From Branchiostoma floridae (lineage: Eukaryota > Chordata > Leptocardii > Amphioxiformes > Branchiostomatidae), in the NCBI RefSeq assembly GCF_000003815.2, contig NC_049987.1, forward strand, positions 17,959,959-18,023,958: 64,000 nt of DNA. Reading direction: 5' to 3'. Under the pieces are notes generated by a model that was given only the letters and a program-made list of their open reading frames with translations, did not search any database and had not been told where the DNA came from. Made by a program: the position numbers and the translations under genes. This document shows, in pieces, positions 60,801 through 64,000 of the stretch. Positions within the stretch are counted from its first letter, which is position 1. The number at the start of each line of letters is the position of its first letter.

Positions 60801-63691
60801 CCTATGTGACGTGCCAGTATGTGGTACGTACATTTCAATATAATAAGGAACATTAGAAAGAATAGCAATCTTTTTAGCGTTATATTCAAGGTCATGTTTA
60901 TCACTTGAACGTAGTGGTAAATGATGTTACACTTCTCATATGAAAGCGTAGTTGATAAATGTCATCTTCACAGAAATTTTAGATTTTGAAGTTTCATGTA
61001 TTTCAGGATATATGCCTAAGAATCTTGTATCCCAACCGACTGTTTTCTAAATGTGTTAAAATTGTAGTGGAGCCAACCACCGCTGTTGAAGTTCCTTTGG
61101 ATGGACCTCATAGCTGCCAGACATCGGACGGGGCTTCCTACAGAGGAACGGTAGCTGTGACCAGATCAGGCCGCACGTGCCAACGCTGGGACCGGCAGAC
61201 ACCACATGAGCACACGAGAACGTCCGACAACTATCCGTCATCCGGATTGGAGGAAAACTACTGCCGGAATCCGGATGGAACCCCCGGAGTCTGGTGTTAC
61301 ACCACGGATCCTAACAAGAGATGGGACTTTTGTGATGTCCCAGTTTGTGGTACGTACACTACCATATGTATATGCATGAAAGTGCAAATTATGATAATTT
61401 GCTGCAAAACACAACCAAGAAAACATGATATGATGACCCAATAACCCATGATCTCGACTTAACTTTTACTAGCTTTAGACTAGAGTAGACACTTGTGATA
61501 TAATTGTTTTTACACTGTTTGAATCACTTATGTTACCTGAAATTACATTTTTTTTTCTAAATTCTAAGCTCGTATTACGACAGGTCTGACAGGAAGTGAT
61601 GTCAAAGTTGCCAGAATAGGTCATCGAATACGATCATCTCATTTCCTGTCTTTGATTTCCTACAATAACGCAGACAATGGATGAAAGCCAGTGGGAAATA
61701 CACAGACAGAAACTGACAGATGTTATCGTTTAAAAAGAGCTGCATTGGCATCTTATTTCGCCCCTCGGATAGGACGTTAAATGGAGGTCCCGTGTCTGGG
61801 GAGAGCCATACCCCGGGCACGTTAAAGAACCCGCCACATGTGCGATGGTGCGGTGTGAGCGGTTCAAAACCTACAGTACCTTGGCCGCACCTGGGGCAAT
61901 TACTGTCGTATTGAGGTCACCTGAGTGGCGCCGAATGGCAGCTCGCTCCAGACCCTTGCGATTAAGCCCCGCCCATTGTAAGCTCCTCGCAATTCAGCCC
62001 CTGGCTGCAAAGAGTGAGTAGTCGGCCCACCCAATAACAATAACAATAACAATGACAAATTTTCTCCACAGATGTCAGCCCACAGACAGCAATGCCATCG
62101 ATGACAACGGTTCCATCCCAGACTGGACGTCCAGACAGTGATGATGATGAAGACCGAGAAGTTTGGGGTTCCGCTTACACAAATGGTTAGTGAATCTGTA
62201 ACAATGTTATACATAATACATATGTTTTATTCCTATGGACACAGACCAATATGTTTCATGTACTGCTGTCATTTCCTACTCCAATATCCGCATACGCAGG
62301 TCAATATATATCTGTGCATTATTCCAAATGCGAGACCATATCGCCCATACATAAATGTGCTGTTATCTTTATAATGTTATTGATGAAATTTTGTTGCACT
62401 GTATCTGTATGTAGTTTAGATTCTGTATGCACTATTAATAGTAACAATTGCCATTCGCTGTATCCCATACAATTGTCGATCAATAAAGTTCATTTATAAA
62501 TTCCTTCTATAAATAGCTAACCCATGATGTAATCGTTAAATCTTGATATTCTAGAATTTTTAATTTAGTTAAAGTTCTTTTTATTTCAGAAGCTGTGCCT
62601 AAGAATCTAGCAACCCAACCACCTGTTTCAACAAAAATAGCAGCAAAGTCAGGTTAGAGTTATTGCAATTATCTTTTCCTTTTGAAGAGATCCTTTCATC
62701 CGTCAAAAGCGTACTCCTGATAAAGAAAGTTTACAACACTGTAAACAAGTGGAGAGATTAGTTCCTAGTGTGCTCCACGTGCGTTTTAGCGGTTCTAATA
62801 TGTTAAGTTAAATCACATCATGATCTGCCTCCTGATACACGATTTACTATTTCGATATATTTGATTCATTGAACACTTCGCAATTTTCCAGGATCCTTGA
62901 TAGAAAATCCCTCAACCCAAGTCCCGGTCCACAAAGCAGGAACAGACGCCACGCCAACAGGTCAGCTCATGTTTCATATTGTGTCTACTTTCTACATTCA
63001 TGTCAAAAATTATATTGGTGAACCGAATCGGATATGTTTTATCTATATGTAACTTGTTGTCGATTGATGTAAATATATTAACTAAGTGATTACAGATCAT
63101 ATTCCTTTATAAGGTCAAGGTAGTAGGCCTAGTACTACTTCGACCAATGGTAGAGTCCAGATTGAGACATCTTTCTAAAGTAACATTCATTCTCTTTCTG
63201 ACGCTTGATACAATTAAACACTTTGTGGATCCTTTCTTGAGTGTGTCGTCATGTTGTCTTTATTTGGTTATATATGCTTGCCTAACGAAAAATGAAATCA
63301 TGTCTTTTTACAGTGTGTCCAATATCTGGCTACATTCGTCTACGAGGAGCTTGCTACAAGTTCTTTGCTGAACCGAAGACGTACGAAGACGCTAGACAGA
63401 GGTGTGCCGAAGATGGTGGGCTGTTAGCCATGCCGAAAGACCGTGCCACCAACCGGTTCGTCACCAACCACCATCGCGGATCCAGCTGGCTTGGGTTAAC
63501 TGACATCAACAGAGAAGGCCGTTGGGTTTATGAGGACGGCCAACTCCTGAAGTCGTCCGGGTATTCTAGCTGGGCACGTGGTGAACCAAACGATGCTGAT
63601 TACATTGAAGACTGTGCCGAATTCACGCCAACCCGCGCGTTTTGGAATGATGCACCGTGCAACTCCAGCAAGCCGTTTACCTGTCAGATAG
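33810..63691 (+). CDS. Large mosaic lectin/proteoglycan-like gene, at least 36 exons, 3' end outside window
   Basis: I chained exons by GT-AG borders and frame: a signal-peptide exon, then four D8C domains, a 10-Cys module, a Thr-rich linker, an 8-Cys module, an F-type lectin, three CTLDs, a discoidin (F5/8C) domain, a GON domain, a WSC domain and two kringles, interleaved with small linker exons. Almost all borders are phase 1. The listed exons total about 6.97 kb of coding sequence plus one exon cut by a gap. No stop is met, and the last exon ends at a donor (63692), so the gene continues. No transmembrane segment is seen inside the window. The product is predicted secreted or surface-bound, glycan-binding and probably glycosaminoglycan-bearing. 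It could be more than one gene if a terminal exon hides in a gap; I see no second signal-peptide exon. Confidence 0.7.
34740..34900. repeat. TG-rich microsatellite in intron 1
   Basis: TG runs interrupted by TTTG and GGTG. Long frames on both strands (His/Thr or Cys/Val repeats) are artefacts. Confidence 0.95.
35398..35548. mobile_element. Short inverted-repeat element in intron 1
   Basis: The left TATTCTCCAAGCAGAGATT and the right AATCTCTGCTTGGGGAATA are inverted copies bracketing about 110 bp. The same end motif appears at 34083-34112 (ACCTCTGCTTGGAGAATAAT). Probably a MITE. Confidence 0.6.
35930..36110. mobile_element. SINE-like fragment in intron 1
   Basis: Contains GACAGGTACTCATTTTACGC followed by CTGGTAGGAGTA, resembling the block at 23660-23700 in the same order. 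Degraded, with no tail visible. Confidence 0.35.
36470..36650. repeat. Purine-rich (GA/GAAA) tract in intron 1
   Basis: A long, almost uninterrupted A/G strand built from GAAA, GGAA and GAGAG units. Confidence 0.85.
36756..37142 (+). CDS. Mosaic gene exon 2: D8C domain 1
   Basis: About 129 residues with exactly eight cysteines and the D8C signature known from uromodulin, GP2 and OIT3: LNEPWRS, WYRFMGEAGTTMP, RCGSDAPVWMNG, a GVVERQVC segment, and CPEGFLIYKL. D8C modules sit in secreted or surface glycoproteins, often next to EGF or ZP domains, neither of which I see here. Phase 1 on both sides (TCTAG acceptor, GTAAGG donor). Confidence 0.85.
37150..37420. repeat. Dispersed repeat in intron 2, related to 56716-57060
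   Basis: Shares TTCTACGCAGAG, CTCTGCTATCT, CAGTTCCTGACCGCCCTGCT, ATATTAATGAGCTTA and CTGACAACCGGTATGTGGCGA-type segments, in order, with the copy after exon 27. Non-coding. Confidence 0.65.
37847..37939 (+). CDS. Mosaic gene exon 3: acidic Ser-Gly linker 1
   Basis: 31 codons ending with NEDEDGSGALDNRKED. An acidic run directly before Gly-Ser-Gly is the classic context for O-xylosylation and glycosaminoglycan attachment. Phase 1 on both sides. Confidence 0.75.
38420..38815 (+). CDS. Mosaic gene exon 4: D8C domain 2
   Basis: Eight cysteines and the D8C landmarks: LDEPQRS (the usual Trp is Gln), WYRFVGEGGVIM, RCGTHAPVWMRG, VCAFWDGNDCKWSWEI and CPGDFFVYKL, ending AYCTTG. Closest in sequence to D8C 3 and 4. 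Phase 1-1 exon. Confidence 0.85.
39150..39254 (+). CDS. Mosaic gene exon 5: acidic Ser-Gly linker 2
   Basis: A Thr/Pro-rich start (DGAPQTTVPSPTPSM) followed by LNDEDDETGSGEPHFE. Same design as the exons at 44143 and 46795, so one ancestral linker exon was duplicated repeatedly. Candidate glycosaminoglycan site at the Ser of GSGE, with Thr/Pro residues for mucin-type O-glycans. Confidence 0.8.
39417..39500 (+). pseudogene. Relic exon-like sequence with acceptor and in-frame stop
   Basis: After a TTACAG acceptor, the frame reads DVWDRICSSDAYSCSAR and then TGA. Shifting frame gives VEPARITLRKVTDGH and a stop. It matches the middle of the candidate exon at 60131-60322 (VWDRI, CSA, LRKIT). It is either a dead exon copy or a shared mobile sequence. 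Confidence 0.4.
39627..39692 (+). CDS. Mosaic gene exon 6: short linker
   Basis: 22 codons, D-VPATESPDNAKDVGAGSPHTP, between a CGTCAG acceptor and a GTGAGA donor, phase 1-1. It resembles a decayed Ser-Gly linker in which acidic residues and the GSG core have been replaced by VGAGSP. Confidence 0.6.
40249..40379. repeat. GC-rich foldback element in intron 6
   Basis: The left arm AGTTACCCCATGGGC with GAGTTTTCTGTGTATATC and the right arm GATATACACAGAAAACGAGC with GCCATGGGGTAACT are inverted copies of about 50 bp around a 30-bp centre. Frames on both strands mirror each other, confirming a palindrome rather than a gene. Confidence 0.85.
40901..41269 (+). CDS. Mosaic gene exon 7: ten-cysteine module of unknown identity
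   Basis: 123 residues beginning ERRTSYLTHHKGWDYYKVPV and GKMTSANVKAACEAAG, with ten cysteines and later landmarks EMCGTRPYGCAKLQGV and AACGVESKLWC. I recall similar KVP-V-G-MT-NVK-CEAAG segments in other invertebrate deuterostome secreted proteins, but cannot attach a family name. The spacing and even Cys count suggest a disulphide-rich extracellular fold. Phase 1-1, acceptor TTATAG, donor GTATTT. Confidence 0.7.
41311..42401 (-). repeat. 1-kb dispersed repeat, inverted copy in intron 7
   Basis: Runs from CCTCCATGAAATGTCATGGAGG through a GTCT/TG-rich region to GAGGTCGCCGAACTCTAGTTT, the reverse complement of the copies at 2345-4500. Confidence 0.85.
42410..42900. repeat. Minisatellite of GTACATCAGTAGTACAGCA-type units
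   Basis: Irregular array of 20-45-bp units built from GTAC, ACATCAGT and ACAGTAGT words immediately after the inverted repeat copy. Confidence 0.85.
42995..43090 (+). CDS. Mosaic gene exon 8: Thr/Ala-rich mucin-like linker
   Basis: 32 codons with the repeat ATTATPQ/ATTAAPQ/TTTTTAPATTTA. Dense threonines next to Pro and Ala are typical of mucin-type O-glycosylation. An internal GCTACAACCGCT repeat indicates growth by slippage. Phase 1-1. Confidence 0.75.
43276..43638 (+). CDS. Mosaic gene exon 9: eight-cysteine module of unknown identity
   Basis: 121 residues from RNCCGKILRQATEVVD to CIKGITC with eight cysteines (an adjacent CC pair, then MCYIDE, TPCRDL, GCWHG, SCKDG, VCIKG and ITC). It is encoded by one phase-1 exon like the other modules. 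I do not recognise a family; the single-exon, even-Cys layout argues for a self-contained extracellular domain. Confidence 0.65.
44143..44247 (+). CDS. Mosaic gene exon 10: acidic Ser-Gly linker 3
   Basis: DEAPETTVPPPIPSIPDEVL followed by SDDEDDVGSGEPDDK. Strong glycosaminoglycan-type context, with six acidic residues before GSGE and further Asp after it. The exon ends with an A rather than a G as its split-codon base, giving Ile at the junction with the F-lectin exon. Confidence 0.8.
44946..45407 (+). CDS. Mosaic gene exon 11: F-type lectin (fucolectin) domain
   Basis: 154 residues with the F-lectin frame: NLALGKRTKQSS, a AVDGDRSTNW segment, SCTHTE, DPWWYVELESS, VVIVNR and LCEVEVYA. The family is a discoidin-like beta-jelly-roll binding fucose through a His, then an RxD(4x)R motif. 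Here the His of SCTHT is present, but the region after VVIVN reads RRSPKHSVTSR, with no Asp in the RxD position and an insertion between the two parts. Fucose binding is therefore doubtful. A single phase-1 exon. Confidence 0.85.
45652..45723 (+). CDS. Mosaic gene exon 12: acidic Ser-Gly linker 4
   Basis: 24 codons: DENALPTTVPFP then SDDEDDVGSGDS. The shortest of the Thr/Pro plus acidic GSG linkers. Phase 1-1. Confidence 0.75.
45971..46351 (+). CDS. Mosaic gene exon 13: D8C domain 3
   Basis: Eight cysteines; FDDAWRD, WHRFSGSRGSMMIP, RCGTHAPVWMKG, CAFWGEDECNWSWDI, ACPGGYFVYKLPKPPVC and AYCTT. The Arg of the usual W-Y-R is kept, but Tyr is His. Phase 1-1, last base T. Confidence 0.85.
46795..46896 (+). 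CDS. Mosaic gene exon 14: acidic Ser-Gly linker 5
   Basis: DTPQPSPTMIPAISDGSL then SDDEDEVGSGEPDDK. The second half of the exon is almost the same as exon 10 at base level, indicating recent duplication or conversion. Confidence 0.8.
47361..47625 (-). repeat. 1-kb dispersed repeat, truncated inverted copy in intron 14
   Basis: Matches the first quarter of the 41311-42401 copy (CATGAAATGTC-type start, GTCTGTCTG run, GGCCCCCTAGCGGCT). Confidence 0.75.
47667..47787 (+). CDS. Mosaic gene exon 15: Thr-rich acidic linker, cut by sequence gap
   Basis: After a CCACAG acceptor: DVNPQTTMPSTTTIPTPTED, then a Ser/Asp/Glu-rich stretch (SDANEDDADSRRVEG). Paralogous to exon 33 at 62072. The donor is not certain because N begins at 47788; a possible phase-1 donor lies within GAGGGTTCAG. 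The GSG core is absent here (EGS). Confidence 0.6.
47788..48281. other. Assembly gap (494 N)
   Basis: Unresolved bases. The gap may hide the end of exon 15 and one or more small exons; flanking exons are phase compatible either way. Confidence 1.
48481..48864 (+). CDS. Mosaic gene exon 16: D8C domain 4
   Basis: Eight cysteines; LNEPWRS, WYRFMGEGGTMIP, RCSTHAPVWMKG, VCAFWEEEECHWSWKI, ACPGGYYVYKLPKPKIC and AYCTTG. Phase 1-1. Confidence 0.85.
48905..49135. repeat. Tandem duplication of about 120 bp in intron 16
   Basis: The block ATTTTCTCCAA(G/T)TCAATTGCCC through TTGCTATTTACTT occurs twice in a row with few differences. Confidence 0.8.
49161..49199 (+). CDS. Mosaic gene exon 17: minimal Ser-Gly linker 6
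   Basis: 13 codons: DEDTEGSGEPEGS. Two Ser-Gly or Gly-Ser positions in an acidic setting, the smallest linker of the series. Clear TTTTAG acceptor and GTATGT donor. Confidence 0.75.
49685..50224 (+). CDS. Mosaic gene exons 18-19: C-type lectin domain 1
   Basis: Exons 49685-49890 and 50041-50224, joined in phase 0; the intron contains a 100-N gap (49914-50013). Features: KIYTEEKTYDAAKQTC, YWIGLNDQA, TWSDG, the Ca2+/sugar-site motif GEPN, FQWDDDRC and FICQI. EPN predicts mannose-type preference in the family, and WDDD replaces the usual WND, which keeps an acidic ligand. Four cysteines, short-form CTLD. Confidence 0.85.
49914..50013. other. Assembly gap (100 N) inside the CTLD 1 intron
   Basis: A round 100-N spacer, probably of arbitrary length. 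Confidence 1.
50551..50574 (+). CDS. Mosaic gene exon 20: 24-nt microexon (candidate)
   Basis: CTACATATAG acceptor, eight codons GPGEAYDG, GTAATT donor, phase 1 on both sides. Size and phase fit, but so short a call needs transcript support. Confidence 0.4.
50905..51963 (+). CDS. Mosaic gene exons 21-22: Ser-Gly site plus C-type lectin domain 2
   Basis: Exons 50905-51142 and 51731-51963, joined in phase 2. The first begins DDIIFEGSGEEPL, so a Ser-Gly linker is fused to the lectin exon, then KGCPENN, KTYEDAQTECRRQGG, QFWLGV, GEPNDRYNG, NWADAYC and FVCEIEN. EPN suggests mannose-type binding; WAD has lost the Asn of WND, so Ca2+ coordination may be weakened. Confidence 0.82.
51240..51490. repeat. 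Probable MITE in intron 21
   Basis: Partly complementary ends (ATTAGCGCTTGCCAGC... and ...CTGACCAGCGCTAACG) with internal CCAAT-type segments. Weak evidence; non-coding. Confidence 0.35.
52314..53181 (+). CDS. Mosaic gene exons 23-24: F5/8 type C (discoidin) domain
   Basis: Exons 52314-52618 and 53037-53181, joined in phase 0. Features: WSASSQFDSRHSPDRADIN, AWAAATNNQDQWLMRDLGEV, VVTGVITKGRD, YVTSYVISYGVKDG, GNSDRDAEVYNDF and MARYIKIHPRIWHQHISMRM. The usual terminal cysteine pair is missing, common in invertebrate copies. The family binds glycans, collagen or lipids at loop tips; the ligand here is not predictable. Confidence 0.88.
53341..53815. repeat. Foldback element with about 60-bp GC-rich arms in intron 24
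   Basis: The arms 53401-53461 and 53476-53536 are imperfect inverted copies (AATACAACACGGTGTATTCC against GGAATACACCGTGTTGTATT). They bracket a 14-bp centre rich in CGG. The flanking part to 53815 contains smaller inverted pieces (GATAAGCCCGGGCCGTACGG with CCGTACGG symmetry). The open frames on both strands are mirror images and not genes. Confidence 0.85.
53837..57605 (+). CDS. Mosaic gene exons 25-28: GON domain
   Basis: Exons 53837-54084, 55647-55758, 56509-56699, 57494-57605 (junction phases 0, 1, 0). Features match the GON domain of ADAMTS9, ADAMTS20 and GON-1: CSELK, DGEYTL, VYCHNMASERPEEFLTLPSG, NFANIYADRL, DPYSKRAGTTKFNKIRI, DDYTFASTNG, VPYGEAGDCYSWKQGCAKG, FSLDLTGTGL and RCGGWCGHCWP. 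No metalloprotease or TSR domain accompanies it. The exon 27 donor (GTTGGT) is weak; the join restores the conserved CGGxCGxC ending. A basic tail (KCDNNRQSSKAK) precedes the next exon. Confidence 0.85.
54361..55319. mobile_element. piggyBac-like non-autonomous element (MITE) in intron 25
   Basis: The ends TTAACCCTATTCAGAC and GTCTGAATAGGGTTAA are perfect inverted repeats. TTAA as target site plus CCC-starting ends is the piggyBac hallmark. Internal G10 and C13 runs lie next to the ends. There is no transposase frame. A degraded relative is at 11298-11661. Confidence 0.7.
56716..57100. repeat. Dispersed repeat in intron 27 related to 37150-37420
   Basis: Same ordered segments as the intron 2 copy. 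A direct repeat around AGCCGTTGGGGA(T/C)CG also recurs at about 56850 and 57062. Confidence 0.65.
57840..59936 (+). CDS. Mosaic gene exons 29-30: WSC domain
   Basis: Exons 57840-57980 and 59796-59936, joined in phase 1. The 83-residue WSC core has eight cysteines: FYEGCYKDG, a DICVKHCRQEGYSYAG segment, KECWCGTELP, CATPCGGNHNKMCGGEWRLSVYK. WSC domains occur in sensors, polycystin-1 and kremen-type proteins and are putative carbohydrate binders. The 1.8-kb intron is filled with tandem repeats. The donor after exon 30 is GTTGGT; an alternative GTAAAC four bases on would change phase. Confidence 0.85.
58078..58105. repeat. TTTC microsatellite
   Basis: About six TTTC units in the WSC intron. Confidence 0.9.
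58120..58660. repeat. Tandem array of about 155-bp units in the WSC intron
   Basis: Four diverged units share CCGAATGACTTGAAATTTGG and TTTTTTGGTCATTTT followed by GACCAAAA. Matching points near 58145, 58310, 58465 and 58628. Confidence 0.75.
58900..59660. repeat. Tandem array of about 120-bp units in the WSC intron
   Basis: Six or so diverged units with TGGAAGAGTCCATTCTTGCA, GGAGGGG, TTTTTGGACTGGTCTA and TTGCAATTTTACA. Short frames through it are artefacts. Confidence 0.8.
60131..60322 (+). CDS. Candidate extra exon, six cysteines (uncertain)
   Basis: TTATTGCAG acceptor and GTAAAT donor enclose 192 nt, phase 1 on both sides, so it could be inserted between the WSC and kringle exons without breaking frame. 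It would encode ARCRCCIAKNGSPKCD, a HVWDRINDC segment, ICSAMYQES and LRKITKGPIKLYLD. A related sequence with a stop lies at 39417-39500, so this may instead be part of a dispersed element. I left it out of the main chain. Confidence 0.35.
60548..60823 (+). CDS. Mosaic gene exon 31: kringle domain 1
   Basis: A VEPVDEIHSEGRH lead, then a complete kringle with six cysteines: DCQTSDGASYRG, TCQRWDRQTPHQHTRT, YPSSGLEENYCRNPDG, VWCYTTDPNKRWDLC and DVPVC. In plasminogen-type kringles lysine binding needs Asp-x-Asp in the NPDxD segment; here it reads NPDGT, so the second Asp is missing and lysine binding is doubtful. Phase 1-1. Confidence 0.92.
61007..61050 (+). pseudogene. Relic linker exon between the kringles
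   Basis: After TATTTCAG, the sequence GCCTAAGAATCTTGTATCCC parallels exon 34 (62590-62652) but runs into TAA in the expected frame. A dead duplicate of that linker. Confidence 0.55.
61068..61349 (+). CDS. Mosaic gene exon 32: kringle domain 2
   Basis: Almost the same as kringle 1 (RTCQRW for LTCQRW, EHTRT for QHTRT, RWDFC for RWDLC), with an acidic lead VEPTTAVEVPLDGPH. Same NPDGT change at the lysine site. Base-level similarity including the GGTACGTAC donor context points to recent exon duplication or gene conversion. Confidence 0.92.
61760..62057 (+). mobile_element. SINE-like element with AAC tail in intron 32
   Basis: Body with CGGATAGGACGTTAAATGGAG, GGGGCAATTACTGTCGTATT and GCAGCTCGCTCCAG, then an (AATAAC)n tail at about 62033-62057. 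Same family as 18627-19040. The 5' tRNA-like part is missing. Confidence 0.65.
62072..62185 (+). CDS. Mosaic gene exon 33: Thr/Ser linker with acidic run, GSG core lost
   Basis: DVSPQTAMPSMTTVPSQTG, then DSDDDEDREVWGSAYTN. A paralogue of exon 15. The acidic run remains but GSGE has become WGSA, so a glycosaminoglycan chain is unlikely here. Phase 1-1. Confidence 0.7.
62590..62652 (+). CDS. Mosaic gene exon 34: short basic/Thr linker
   Basis: 21 codons: EAVPKNLATQPPVSTKIAAK-S. TTTCAG acceptor, GTTAGA donor, phase 1-1. Relic duplicate at 61007. Confidence 0.6.
62892..62960 (+). CDS. Mosaic gene exon 35: short Thr/Pro linker
   Basis: 23 codons: GSLIENPSTQVPVHKAGTD-ATPT. TTCCAG acceptor, GTCAGC donor, phase 1-1. 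No recognisable domain. Confidence 0.6.
63314..63691 (+). CDS. Mosaic gene exon 36: C-type lectin domain 3
   Basis: A complete long-form CTLD in a single exon: VCPISGYIRLRGACYKF, TYEDARQRCAEDGG, SWLGLTDI, GRWVYEDG, GEPNDADY, FWNDAPC and PFTCQI. EPN and WND are both intact, so this is the best candidate for Ca2+-dependent mannose-type binding among the three. Unlike CTLD 1 and 2 it has no internal intron. It ends at a GTATGT donor in phase 1, so the gene continues past the window. Confidence 0.88.
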
Positions 63692-64000
63692 GTATGTATT
63701 ATGAGTAAGCAGAACAGAACTTAATTGCACGAAAATCGTACAGAGTACAATGTATTGTAGCAGCTATTAAACGTAGTAGATGTATTGTTTATTGTTTGTT
63801 TGTTTATTCTTTATCTAACCAGGGTGGAAGCATATCGCCTGACGGCGTTTTTCAAAGTCCCCTGGGAGAGAACCCTGGATTACTTGTAGTATATTTTCTA
63901 TTTTGCAACATTGAGCAGACGATGGGCACTAGTTGAATTGTTGTCACAAATATATACCGTAGCTCTTTCAATTGGGGATGCAAACAAACCCTTTTTAAAA
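63692..64000. other. Intron of the mosaic gene running to the window edge
   Basis: No exon seen. A GTTTGTTTGTTTATT tract and a GGTGGAAGCATATCGCC segment look like the end of a short dispersed repeat. Confidence 0.5.

Noticed and set aside
1..64000. CRISPR arrays, operons, ribosome binding sites, rRNA or tRNA genes
   Set aside because: The DNA is clearly animal with split genes. The tandem arrays seen are micro- and minisatellites, and apart from a tRNA-like SINE head near 18910-19010, I found no credible tRNA or rRNA.

Overview
The window is animal genomic DNA in draft state: two runs of N (47788-48281 and 49914-50013), split genes with GT-AG introns, and many short dispersed repeats. The domain repertoire is NXPE-type esterases plus a very long mosaic ectodomain gene combining D8C, F-type lectin, C-type lectin, discoidin, GON, WSC and kringle modules. 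Together with the intron and repeat style, this suggests a cephalochordate (amphioxus, Branchiostoma). That assignment is an inference from family knowledge, not from a database match.

Layout. (1) 1-1062, minus strand: the 5' part of a secreted leucine-rich-repeat protein gene that runs off the left edge. (2) 1140-5000: no gene; a GAGT microsatellite and a tandem dimer of a 1-kb dispersed repeat. (3) 5065-30555: a cluster of NXPE (neurexophilin and PC-esterase domain) genes. Gene A (5065-10961, minus) and gene B (15903-20464, minus) are tandem copies, C (about 21934-22324, plus) is an orphan 3' fragment, and gene D (27034-30555, plus) is intact. A, B and D share the same six coding exons, the same intron phases, and the SGNH-type GDS and DxxH motifs. 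Gene A's 5' flank carries a nested TAA-flanked transposon, and gene B preserves what looks like the matching empty site. (4) 30556-33809: no gene recognised. (5) 33810 to beyond 63691, plus strand: one large gene. I could chain 36 exons from splice sites and phase; it remains open at the right end. It starts with a signal peptide and alternates folded modules with small acidic Ser-Gly exons, nearly all bounded by phase-1 introns.

The large gene is the most unusual object here. Its short exons repeatedly encode an acidic run followed by G-S-G-E/D, the type of context used for xylosylation and glycosaminoglycan attachment. The predicted product is therefore a candidate secreted or cell-surface proteoglycan of at least about 2,300 residues with many carbohydrate-binding modules. 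Two of its modules (40901-41269 and 43276-43638) I cannot name. NXPE proteins have SGNH/PC-esterase folds thought to act on glycans in the secretory pathway, so both loci may concern glycan biology; any functional link is conjecture.
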